Part shown: positions 8,797-16,182 of the stretch, in pieces | Position numbering within the stretch: the stretch's first letter is position 1 | Layout of the letters: each line of letters opens with the position of its first letter | Assembly: GCF_019511665.1 (NCBI RefSeq) | Contig: NZ_JAEUAW010000014.1 | Coordinates: 1 to 64,000 of the forward strand | Origin: Microbacterium jejuense | Lineage (GTDB): Bacteria; Actinomycetota; Actinomycetes; Actinomycetales; Microbacteriaceae | Reading direction: 5' to 3' | DNA: 64,000 nucleotides | Made by a program: the position numbers and the translations under genes | The notes under the pieces: model-generated | Databases searched by the model: none | What the model saw: the letters and a program-made list of their open reading frames with translations, nothing else | What the model was told of the DNA's origin: nothing

Positions 8797-9573
8797 TCAG
8801 GATGCTGGCGGATAGACCTGCGTCGGCGGCGCGGGTTTCGGTGCCTCGCGTGGGGCGAACACGATCGCGAGGATGCCGAGCAGCAGGACGCCGAGGGTGC
8901 CGAGCGCGCCGGCGAAGAAGTAGGCGGCCGTGACGTCGGGGCGGACGAGATTGTCGGCCAGCGACACCGCGACGATCGACATCACGATCTGTGCCCCGGC
9001 AGAGACGGCGAGGACGATCAGCGGCACCCAGCGCAGTCGCGGGGGCAACACTCCGGCGCGTCCGATCACGACCGTGGCCACGATGAGCGCGCCGAGCGAG
9101 AGGACGATCGGCCCGTTTCCGAGAGCGAAGGCCCAGGTCGGGTCGCCTGCGATCGACGCGCCGACCGACCACATGGCGTCTGTCAGCAGCGGGACGGCGG
9201 CCGCTGTCACCAGCGCCACGACGCCGAGCGGACGACGCGCGACGACACTGCCGTGACCGCGCACTCCGAATGCGAACACCGACAGCGCGGCGGCCCACAG
9301 GCCGTCCAGCACGAAGCCCGCACCCGGGAAGCCGAGCACCGGGCTGCCGCTCATGATCAGCGTGAGCGCGGCGCGGGCGATCAGCAGCGAGCCGCCGATG
9401 ATCCACGCCAGCCGGGCGTCGCGAACGGTGGGATCGTCGGCGCCAGCCGACGCGGGCACGTCCGGAGCGGGCACCCCTGATGCGGCAGCACCGGACGACG
9501 CAGCTCCGGACGACGCAGCGGCGGAGGATGAAGCATCCCCCGCCGCCGCCGGAGTCGGTGACGGCTGTGTCAT
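8797..9573 (-). CDS. Polytopic membrane protein of unknown function
   Basis: The product is a 258-aa protein I do not recognise. An Ala/Ser/Pro-rich N-terminus of about 50 residues is followed by roughly seven hydrophobic segments, for example LAWIIGGSLLIARAALTLIM and GALGTLGVLLLGILAIVFA, and a Pro-rich tail (APKPAPPTQVYPPAS). The start MTQPSPTPAA at 9573 is chosen because the upstream codons of the open frame are unlike protein and run into the nagB end. It begins 16 bases after nagB, so it may be the last gene of the amino-sugar operon. Nothing in the sequence ties it to sugar metabolism. Confidence 0.7.
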   Translation of the reverse strand: MTQPSPTPAAAGDASSSAAASSGAASSGAAASGVPAPDVPASAGADDPTVRDARLAWIIGGSLLIARAALTLIMSGSPVLGFPGAGFVLDGLWAAALSVFAFGVRGHGSVVARRPLGVVALVTAAAVPLLTDAMWSVGASIAGDPTWAFALGNGPIVLSLGALIVATVVIGRAGVLPPRLRWVPLIVLAVSAGAQIVMSIVAVSLADNLVRPDVTAAYFFAGALGTLGVLLLGILAIVFAPREAPKPAPPTQVYPPAS

Positions 9574-9589
9574 GCCGTCAGCATAGGGC

Positions 9590-10369
9590 TCAGATGCCCT
9601 GCCAGTCGGGCTTGTTCGCGTACGCGTAGCGGTAGTAGTCCGCGCGGGCGAGCTGCGACGCGGCGGCCTCGTCGACCACCACGGTGGCGCGCTCATGCAG
9701 CTGGATCGCCGAGCCGGGAAGGGATGCCGTCACCGGGCCCTCGACGGCGCCCGCGACCGCGGCCGCCTTGCCTTCGCCGAACGCCAGCAGCACGAGGTGC
9801 CGGGCGCGCAGGATCGTGCCGAGTCCCTGTGTGATGCAGTGCATGGGCACGTCGTCGATCGAGTCGAAGAAGCGGGCGTTGTCTTTGCGCGTCTGCTCGG
9901 TGAGCGTCTTGACGCGGGTGATCGACGCGAACGACGACCCCGGCTCGTTGAAGCCGATGTGACCGTCGGTGCCGATGCCGAGGATCTGCAGGTCGATGCC
10001 GCCGGCTGCGCGGATGGCCTCGTCGTACTCCTCGCCGTGGTGCTCGATGCCCTCGGGCGTGCCGTCCGGCGTGCGGATGAGCGCCGGGTTCAGCCCCAGG
10101 GGCTCGACGACCTCGCGGGTGATCACCGAGCGGTAGCTCTCTGGGTGGGCGGGGTCGATGCCGACGTACTCGTCGAGCGCGAAGCCGCGCACGCGCGACA
10201 CGTCCACGCCGTCCAGACGCGAGCGGAGCGCCTCGTACACGGGCAGCGGCGTCGAGCCGGTGGCAAGGCCGAGGACGGTCTCGGGGTTGTCGCGGAGGAG
10301 CGAGGCGATGTGGTCGGCGACCAGCGCACCCGCCTCAGCCTTGTCGCGGACGATGACGATCTCAGCCAT
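9590..10369 (-). CDS. nagB: Glucosamine-6-phosphate deaminase
   Basis: NagB (259 aa) converts GlcN-6-P to fructose-6-P plus ammonia, feeding amino sugars into glycolysis. Family motifs are intact: the phosphate loop GLATGSTPLPVYEAL near the N-terminus, LDEYVGI, the active-site GIGTDGHIGFNEPGSSF with the Asp-Gly-His pair, and TQGLGTILRARHLVLLA. The ATG at 10369 overlaps the end of the upstream ROK kinase gene by eight bases, indicating translational coupling. The open frame upstream is out-of-gene sequence. It is the last enzyme gene of the ROK regulator-transporter-kinase operon. Confidence 0.96.
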   Translation of the reverse strand: MAEIVIVRDKAEAGALVADHIASLLRDNPETVLGLATGSTPLPVYEALRSRLDGVDVSRVRGFALDEYVGIDPAHPESYRSVITREVVEPLGLNPALIRTPDGTPEGIEHHGEEYDEAIRAAGGIDLQILGIGTDGHIGFNEPGSSFASITRVKTLTEQTRKDNARFFDSIDDVPMHCITQGLGTILRARHLVLLAFGEGKAAAVAGAVEGPVTASLPGSAIQLHERATVVVDEAAASQLARADYYRYAYANKPDWQGI

Positions 10370-11312
10370 GGACGAGAGCCTCCTCGGTGTCGTGGGTGGT
10401 GTCGCCCTGTGCGCCGACGATCGCGGCCCCGAGCGCCGCAGCCGGCGAACCCGGCGGCAGCAGCTCGACCCGCTCCTGCAGGCGCAGCGAGCGCATGAAG
10501 GGGGACGCCTCGGCGCTGGCCGCCAGTTCGGCTGCGACATCCGTCATCAGTCGATCGCCCAACGCGGTGACACCCCCTCCGAGCACCACGATATCGACGT
10601 CGGCCGTCAGCACCAGTACCCGGATCGCGGCGGCCACGCCGCGGGCGAGCCCTGTGCGCAGCTCGCGGGCCTCGGCGTCGCCGGCGTCCGCTGCATCGAA
10701 CACGTCGCGCACGGGCAGCGCGGCCCGGCGCCCCCAGCGCTCGGCGACGGCCCCGCCGCCGGCGAACGACTCGATGCAGCCGCGCTGGCCGCAGCGGCAC
10801 AGCGGCCCGTTCGGGTCGACCGAGATGTGGCCGACCTCGCCCGCGGTACCGCGAGCGCCGCGCCACAGCACGCCGTCCGAGACGATGCCCGCCGCGATGC
10901 CGGTGCCGAGGTTGAGGTACGCCATCGATCCAGGGGTCGGCGATCCGCCGGTGTGCAGCGCGTGCGCACCGAGGGCGGCTGCCTTCACGTCGTTCTCCAC
11001 CTGCACCGGCACGCCCAGCTGCGGCGCTACGACGGCCGCGAGGTCGAGCGACTCGACGCCGAGGTTCACGGCGTGCACGACACGGCCGGTACCCGGCTCG
11101 ATCTGCCCCGGGATGCCGACGCCGACGGAGCGGACGGCGGCCAGGTCGACCCCTGCCTCGGCCCCGAGCGAACGCACGGCGTCCACGATCGTCTGGCCGA
11201 CGGCATCCGGTCCCCAGCCGGTGGGCACGCGCAGCCGGCCGACGATCGCGCCCGCGGCGTCGACGGCGACCGCATCGGTCTTGGTGCCGCCGACATCGAG
11301 TCCGACCCTCAT
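10362..11312 (-). CDS. ROK-family sugar kinase, probable N-acetylglucosamine kinase
   Basis: This is a 316-aa ROK kinase. The ATP-binding DVGGTKTDAVAVD motif is at the N-terminus. The ROK zinc-site motif CRCGQRGCIES lies at about residues 170-180, after GEVGHISVDPNGP. The gene sits between an ABC sugar importer and nagB, so phosphorylation of imported N-acetylglucosamine (the NagA/NagB substrate route) is the most likely role. Glucose or mannose kinase activity cannot be excluded from sequence alone. It overlaps nagB by eight bases and follows the second permease gene after 43 bases, where a short CCTCCG/CGGAGG hairpin sits. Confidence 0.85.
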   Translation of the reverse strand: MRVGLDVGGTKTDAVAVDAAGAIVGRLRVPTGWGPDAVGQTIVDAVRSLGAEAGVDLAAVRSVGVGIPGQIEPGTGRVVHAVNLGVESLDLAAVVAPQLGVPVQVENDVKAAALGAHALHTGGSPTPGSMAYLNLGTGIAAGIVSDGVLWRGARGTAGEVGHISVDPNGPLCRCGQRGCIESFAGGGAVAERWGRRAALPVRDVFDAADAGDAEARELRTGLARGVAAAIRVLVLTADVDIVVLGGGVTALGDRLMTDVAAELAASAEASPFMRSLRLQERVELLPPGSPAAALGAAIVGAQGDTTHDTEEALVHG

Positions 11313-11355
11313 CCGCCGACCTCCGCACCGGAGGCGGCGACTCTGTGCGCGCCCA

Positions 11356-12270
11356 TCAGCCTTTGACCGCGCCCGCGACGAGGCCGCTCGTCATGCGGCC
11401 CTGGACGATCACGAAGAAGATGATGACGGGGATCGCCACGATCGTCGATGCGGCCATCACCTCGCCCCAGTCGATCGCACGGCTGGTGCTCTGCTGCACG
11501 AACCCGCGCAGCCACAGCGGCAGGGTCTGGTTCTCGGCGTTCATGATCACCAGGGCGACGGTGAACTCGTTCCAGCACTGCAGGAACGCGAAGACACCGG
11601 ATGCCACGAGCCCGGGCGCCAGCAGCGGCAGCGTGATCCGCATGAAGGCCTGGGTGCGGCTGAGCCCGTCGACCATCGCGGCCTCCTCCAGCTCGGCCGG
11701 GACACCGGCGACGAAGCCGCGCAGCATCCACACGGTGAACGGCACCACCGCCGCGATGTAGAGGAGGCTGAGGCCGAGGATGTTCGACAGCAGGCCGAGC
11801 TCGCTCATCATCTTGTACTGCGCGATGAACAGGCCCTCGGCGGGCAGCATCTGGACGATGAGGATGGCGAGGACGAACGTCGTGCGCCCGCGGAAGCGGA
11901 AGCGGCTGATCGCCACCGAGGCGAGGAACGCAAACAGAAGGCAGCAGAACACCGCGATGATCGTCACCGCGAGGCTGATGCCCAGCGCGCTGAAGAACCT
12001 GTCGTTGATGACCGCGCCGAAGTTGTCGAAGTTGCCGCCGAGGGGCAGGAAGGTCGGCGTGAACGACTCGAGCGTCGCCGACGAGAGCATCGACGAGTTG
12101 ACCATCCAGTAGACCGGGAACACCCAGATGAGGGCGAGCACGATCGCGAGGATGCTCCACCCCCACTTGGCTCCGCGGCCACGGGGACGGCGCTTGGCGG
12201 CCGGCGCGGCCGGCTGGGACGAACGCGGCGCGCGGGTGGGCGTCGGCGCGAGCTGTGCAGAGGCGGACAT
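11356..12270 (-). CDS. ABC sugar transporter permease (MalG type)
   Basis: This is the inner-membrane permease of a CUT1 carbohydrate ABC importer (304 aa). After a Pro/Ala/Arg-rich cytosolic N-terminus there are six hydrophobic segments. The cytoplasmic EAA loop that contacts the ATPase reads ELEEAAMVDGLSRTQAF followed by MRITLPLLAPG. The ATG overlaps the stop of the first permease gene by one base. No ATPase gene is present in the operon, so the pair probably uses a shared MsiK-type ATPase encoded elsewhere. From context the cargo is N-acetylglucosamine or chitooligosaccharides (inference). Confidence 0.93.
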   Translation of the reverse strand: MSASAQLAPTPTRAPRSSQPAAPAAKRRPRGRGAKWGWSILAIVLALIWVFPVYWMVNSSMLSSATLESFTPTFLPLGGNFDNFGAVINDRFFSALGISLAVTIIAVFCCLLFAFLASVAISRFRFRGRTTFVLAILIVQMLPAEGLFIAQYKMMSELGLLSNILGLSLLYIAAVVPFTVWMLRGFVAGVPAELEEAAMVDGLSRTQAFMRITLPLLAPGLVASGVFAFLQCWNEFTVALVIMNAENQTLPLWLRGFVQQSTSRAIDWGEVMAASTIVAIPVIIFFVIVQGRMTSGLVAGAVKG

Positions 12271-13226
12271 CAGGCCTGGTCCTCCTTCAGGAGACTGCGG
12301 ATGTAGAACCAGCTGAGGACGATCGTCAGCGCGAGCACGAAGATCGCCATCGCGGCGCCCTGGCCGAAGTTCAGGCCCGCGACGCCCATCTTGTAGATGT
12401 ACGTGCCGAGCAGGTCGTAGCTGGTGGTCTTGGAACCGGCATCCTGCAGCATCGTGATCTGCGTGAAGACGCGCAGGTCCCAGATGAGGTTCAGCAGCAG
12501 GACGATCATGATCACCGGGCGGATGATCGGCAGCACGATGTAGCGCATCCGCTGCCAGCCGGTCGCACCGTCGAGCTGGCTCGCCTCGACCATCTCGGTC
12601 GAGACCTGCGTGAGACCGGCGTAGGCCGAGAAGGCCACGAAGGGCACCGACATCCACGTGACGATGATCGACGCGACCAGGAAGAAGACGAACGGGTCCC
12701 CGCCGATCCAGTTGTACTGGTTCATGTCGACACCGGGGATGAGGTCGAGCAGGTAGTTGACGACGCCGCGTCGGCGGTCGAACAGCCAGATCCACACCGT
12801 CATGGCGGCGACGACGGGCATCGCCCAGGCCAGCAGCAGGGCGATCTGCAGCGTGATGCGCACCCACCCGAAGACGCGGGTCATGAGCAGCGCCAGCGCC
12901 ATGCCGATGACGACGGTGATGAACGCGGTGACGATGCAGAAGATCACCGAGCGCAGCGCCACTTCCCAGAAGGTGGGGCTCGTCGCGACCGCGATGTAGT
13001 TGTCGAGTCCGACGAAGTCGGGGGCCTTGCCGCCGAGCTGCTGCAGGGCGCCGTACTTCTGGAAGGACGTGATGACCTGCCACACGACGGGATAGCCCAT
13101 GCCGAACAGCAGGATGGCGATCGCGGGGATCAGCAGGAGGTAGGGAACGGGCGAGCGGCGACGGGTGCCGACGGACTCGTCGGCACGCCGGTCGTGCTCA
13201 ATGGTGGTGGGGGCAGGAACAGCCAT
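12270..13226 (-). CDS. ABC sugar transporter permease (MalF type)
   Basis: This is the partner permease (318 aa) of the amino-sugar importer. A charged N-terminus precedes the first membrane helix (PYLLLIPAIAILLFGMGYPV). Five more helices follow, with an EAA loop near residue 220 reading EMVEASQLDGATGWQRMRYI. A strong hairpin (13258-13288) separates it from the binding-protein gene upstream, probably lowering permease expression relative to the binding protein. Its stop shares a base with the next start, so the two permeases are coupled. Confidence 0.92.
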   Translation of the reverse strand: MAVPAPTTIEHDRRADESVGTRRRSPVPYLLLIPAIAILLFGMGYPVVWQVITSFQKYGALQQLGGKAPDFVGLDNYIAVATSPTFWEVALRSVIFCIVTAFITVVIGMALALLMTRVFGWVRITLQIALLLAWAMPVVAAMTVWIWLFDRRRGVVNYLLDLIPGVDMNQYNWIGGDPFVFFLVASIIVTWMSVPFVAFSAYAGLTQVSTEMVEASQLDGATGWQRMRYIVLPIIRPVIMIVLLLNLIWDLRVFTQITMLQDAGSKTTSYDLLGTYIYKMGVAGLNFGQGAAMAIFVLALTIVLSWFYIRSLLKEDQA

Positions 13227-13257
13227 GCCCGCCTCCTTCGGGGGGTCTCGCAGGGGA

Positions 13258-13288
13258 CCGGGGTCGCGGGCACCGCCCGCGACCCCGG
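13258..13288 (-). terminator. Intra-operon hairpin between binding protein and permeases
   Basis: Arms 13258-13271 (CCGGGGTCGCGGGC) and 13275-13288 are perfectly complementary over 14 bp with a three-base loop. It lies in the 77-base gap after the binding-protein stop. Such hairpins in ABC operons typically stabilise the upstream message or partially terminate transcription, raising the binding-protein to permease ratio. That role is inferred here. Confidence 0.75.
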
Positions 13289-13303
13289 CAGGTCAAGAAG
13301 GTC

Positions 13304-14644
13304 TCAGCCGTTGATGATGGCGTCGATCTTCTCGTCGTACTCCTTGGCCAGCGCCTCGATGTCACCACCGGCGGCCACCTTGCCGAAGAACTCCTCGAGG
13401 ATCTTCTGACCCTCGACGGCGGCCCAGCCCGGCGCCGCCGGGGTGAGCTTCGAGTTCAGCGCCGACTCGATGAGAGCCGAGGCGAAGATGTCGTCACCCA
13501 GCGAGTCGACGAACTGCGTGTTCGCCGGGCCGAGGCCGTTCTCACCGAGCATCTGCTGGTACTCGTCCGAGAAGATGATGCGCAGCAGCTCCTTGGCGCC
13601 GGCCTGGTTCTTGCTCTTGGCCGAGATGCCGATGTTCGAGCCGCCGGCGAAGACCGGAGCGGCCTCGCCCGCGGTGGTGCCGGGCAGCGGGAAGACGCCG
13701 AACGTGTCGTCGTTCCACTCGCGGACCTCGGTCACCTTGCCGTCATCGCCGGTCTTCTCCTCGACGAAGTCACCGATCGACCAGTGCGCCCATCCGGGTG
13801 CGATGATCGTGGCGGCGGTCGGCGGGTTGCCGTTCTTGTCGTTGTTGATGTTGACCCACGGGGTGCTGTCGTCCTCGGTGGCCGGAGCGTTCGAGGCGTT
13901 CTGGAACAGGTCCTGGAACTGCTCGAGGCCCGTGATGGTCTTGGCGTCGCTGAGGGTCGAGACCCACTTGTCGCCGTCCTTCTTGGCCAGGTCGCCGCCG
14001 TTCGCGAAGATCCACGAGACGCCGTTGCGCCAGTCCTCGCCGCCGATGTAGAAGCCCGACTGGCTGTCGGTGCGGAGCGTCTTGACGTCCTCGTTGAACT
14101 CCTCGAGCGTCTTGGGCACCTCGAGACCCGCGGCATCCCAGATGTCCTTGCGGTACGTGATGTAGCGCGAGCCGAAGTAGTACGGAAGCGCGTACTGCTT
14201 GCCGTCGACCGTGCCCACGTCCACGAACGACTGCAGCAGGTCGTCGCCGCCGAGCTCGTCGTAGATGCCGCTCAGGTCGCTGAACGAGCCCGCCGTCGTG
14301 AAGGTCGGCGACCAGGTGTTGCCGATCTCGGTGACGTCGGGGGTGTTGTTGGCGTCGGGGAGCTGGTTCGCGAGCTTGGTGACCGCGTCGGTCCAGTCCT
14401 GCTGCTCGATGGTGAGCGTGCCGCCGGTGGCCGCCTTGTACTCGTCCTTCAGGTACTGGCGCAGCTCGTCCGGGGTGTCGCCACCCATGACCCAGAACGT
14501 GATGTTCTGGCCCTTGGCGCCTTCGGGGTCGAACCCGGAAGCGTCGTCGGCCGAACCGCCGCCCGCGTTGCCGCTGCCGGCGCAGCCGGCGAGCACCAGT
14601 GCCGAGGCGCCGATGAGCGCCACGGCTCCAAGCGTCTTCTTCAT
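13304..14644 (-). CDS. ABC sugar-binding lipoprotein
   Basis: This is the extracellular solute-binding protein (family 1 type, 446 aa) of the amino-sugar ABC importer. The start MKKTLGAVALIGASALVLAG leads into a lipobox with Cys21, then a Gly/Ser/Ala linker. The body shows the usual features of the fold, for example ITFWVMGGDTPDELRQY and DVTEIGNTW. An in-frame ATG five codons upstream exists, but AAGGA lies about eight bases before the chosen ATG, which fits better. It is expressed with the ROK regulator upstream and the permeases downstream. Ligand identity is inferred only from nagB and kinase context. Confidence 0.92.
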   Translation of the reverse strand: MKKTLGAVALIGASALVLAGCAGSGNAGGGSADDASGFDPEGAKGQNITFWVMGGDTPDELRQYLKDEYKAATGGTLTIEQQDWTDAVTKLANQLPDANNTPDVTEIGNTWSPTFTTAGSFSDLSGIYDELGGDDLLQSFVDVGTVDGKQYALPYYFGSRYITYRKDIWDAAGLEVPKTLEEFNEDVKTLRTDSQSGFYIGGEDWRNGVSWIFANGGDLAKKDGDKWVSTLSDAKTITGLEQFQDLFQNASNAPATEDDSTPWVNINNDKNGNPPTAATIIAPGWAHWSIGDFVEEKTGDDGKVTEVREWNDDTFGVFPLPGTTAGEAAPVFAGGSNIGISAKSKNQAGAKELLRIIFSDEYQQMLGENGLGPANTQFVDSLGDDIFASALIESALNSKLTPAAPGWAAVEGQKILEEFFGKVAAGGDIEALAKEYDEKIDAIING

Positions 14645-14706
14645 GGTGTGTTCCTTCATGTTCTCTTGGTGGTCGGGTGGGTCGGGTGACCCATCCAGAG
14701 GGGATA

Positions 14707-14732
14707 CCGGCGGTTCGGGGGGAAGCCGCCGG
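14707..14732 (-). terminator. Hairpin between the ROK regulator and binding-protein genes
   Basis: CCGGCGGTTC (14707-14716) and GAAGCCGCCGG (14722-14732) form a stem with one bulge in the 114-base gap. It may attenuate or stabilise the transcript. A separate promoter for the transporter genes in this gap cannot be excluded. Confidence 0.4.
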
Positions 14733-14758
14733 AGGGGTTGCGGGGTCTAGGCCGAGGT

Positions 14759-15961
14759 CTAGGACACCCCCAGTTGTCCGGACAGGACCATGACGGCCGC
14801 GCCGCGCAGGACGATGTCCTGGCCTTGCTCCGTCATCCGCACTCGCACGCCTTCGTCGTCGTGGGACGGCGCGAGCGTGCGCGCGCGGAGCGCCTCGACG
14901 GCCCGATCCGCAAGGGGACCGCCGAGAAGATCAGCAGGGCCGGAGAGGACGATCTCCGACACGTCGAGCGTGCCGACGACGGGCGCGAGCGCGATGCCCA
15001 GCCGCTCCCCCGCGTCTCTCAGGATGCCCTCGTGGGCATCGGGGTCGGACGCCGCGGCCAGGCGTGACGTCAGCGACGGCACGGACAGCCAGGCTTCGAG
15101 GCATCCCACCTTTCCGCACGCGCACTGGGGACCGCCGTCGGTGCCGACGGTGACGTGGCCGATCTCGCCCGCCGCGAAGCGGCTGCCGCGCATGGGCTGG
15201 CCCGCCAGCAGCAGACCCGAACCCACGCCGCGCCCGACCTTGACGAGCAGGACGTCGTCGGGCGCGCCGCCGAAGGTGTACTCCGCGAGAACGGCCGCGT
15301 TGGCGTCGTTGGCCACGAGCACGGGGAGCCCGAGGGCGCTCCGCAGCGCACCCTCGAGGTCGAAGCCGGCCCAGCCGAAGTTGGGGGCCGTGAGGATGAC
15401 ACCGCGGTCGTCGATCACACCCGGGGTGCCGACGCCGACGCCGAGCACCGGCGCATGCGCCTCGGCGACGAGCGCACGCGCGAGGTCGATGACCGTCGAG
15501 ACGACCTCCTCGTCGGCGGGGAGGGGCACTTCGCGGCGGGCCACGATGCTGCCGTCGAGCGTGAGTACGGCGCCGATGAACGTGTCGCTTCCCGACAGGT
15601 CGAGGCCGACGATCCGGTGGCCGGCGTGATCGAGGTCGACGAGGATGGCCGGCTTGCCGGGACCGGATGCCTCGCGCACGCCCATCTCGGCGACGAAGCC
15701 GTCCGCGATCAGCTCTGCGACGAGATCCGAGATGGTGACACGGGTCAGCCCCGTCTCACGCGAGAGATCGGCACGGCTCATCGCGCCCTGGTGGAACAGC
15801 GTCTGCAGCACGAGCGAGCGGTTGTGTCCGCGGGCGTGCTCGGGAAGCACCTTGGCGCCCTGGCGCAGGGTGCGACCGGGAGCGAATGCCCGGGCATTCG
15901 CGGTGGAACTCTGCGGCGCGTCGATAATGGAAGGGCCGCGTCGCGCTTCCGAAGTTGGCAT
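14759..15961 (-). CDS. ROK-family transcriptional regulator
   Basis: This is a 400-aa ROK repressor of the NagC/XylR type. A winged helix-turn-helix domain lies at about residues 45-110 (SLVLQTLFHQGAMSRADLSR then ETGLTRVTISDLVAELI). The sugar-sensing ROK domain follows, with GLDLSGSDTFIGAVLTLDG, GVGVGTPGVID, and the zinc motif CACGKVGCLEAW. It heads the operon for the ABC importer, ROK kinase and NagB. A 27-base near-perfect palindrome directly abuts its ATG, with a matching site before the hexosaminidase gene, so autoregulation and control of both arms are likely. The sequence before the ATG has no Shine-Dalgarno, which fits a leaderless message. The inducer is probably GlcNAc or its phosphate (inference). 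Confidence 0.9.
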   Translation of the reverse strand: MPTSEARRGPSIIDAPQSSTANARAFAPGRTLRQGAKVLPEHARGHNRSLVLQTLFHQGAMSRADLSRETGLTRVTISDLVAELIADGFVAEMGVREASGPGKPAILVDLDHAGHRIVGLDLSGSDTFIGAVLTLDGSIVARREVPLPADEEVVSTVIDLARALVAEAHAPVLGVGVGTPGVIDDRGVILTAPNFGWAGFDLEGALRSALGLPVLVANDANAAVLAEYTFGGAPDDVLLVKVGRGVGSGLLLAGQPMRGSRFAAGEIGHVTVGTDGGPQCACGKVGCLEAWLSVPSLTSRLAAASDPDAHEGILRDAGERLGIALAPVVGTLDVSEIVLSGPADLLGGPLADRAVEALRARTLAPSHDDEGVRVRMTEQGQDIVLRGAAVMVLSGQLGVS

Positions 15962-15988
15962 GTTTGTTAGTAGACCTTACGAACAAAC
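15962..15988. promoter_or_regulatory. Palindromic operator and promoter of the ROK operon
   Basis: GTTTGTTAGTAGACCTTACG plus AACAAAC forms a 27-base palindrome in which 10 of the 11 outer base pairs are complementary. On the minus strand TTGCGG (-35, ending near 15991) and TCTACT (-10) flank and overlap it, spaced 17 bases. Transcription would start about at the ATG. A repressor bound here would block RNA polymerase. The core recurs at 1493-1507. Confidence 0.7.
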
Positions 15989-16182
15989 TTTCCGCAAGTC
16001 CTCGATCCGTTTTGGGCGGATGCTTTACAAAACTGTGATGCGCGGCCACGAGCTCTGCCGCCGCCGGCCCACGGCTTTCGCGGCGTGACCGGCGGTTCGT
16101 GCGTGATCAGGCCGTGACCCACGCGCGCGCGGGCGTCGCTTACCATTGTCGGAAGCGTGAATCACATTCGGGGGGTGAAGGC

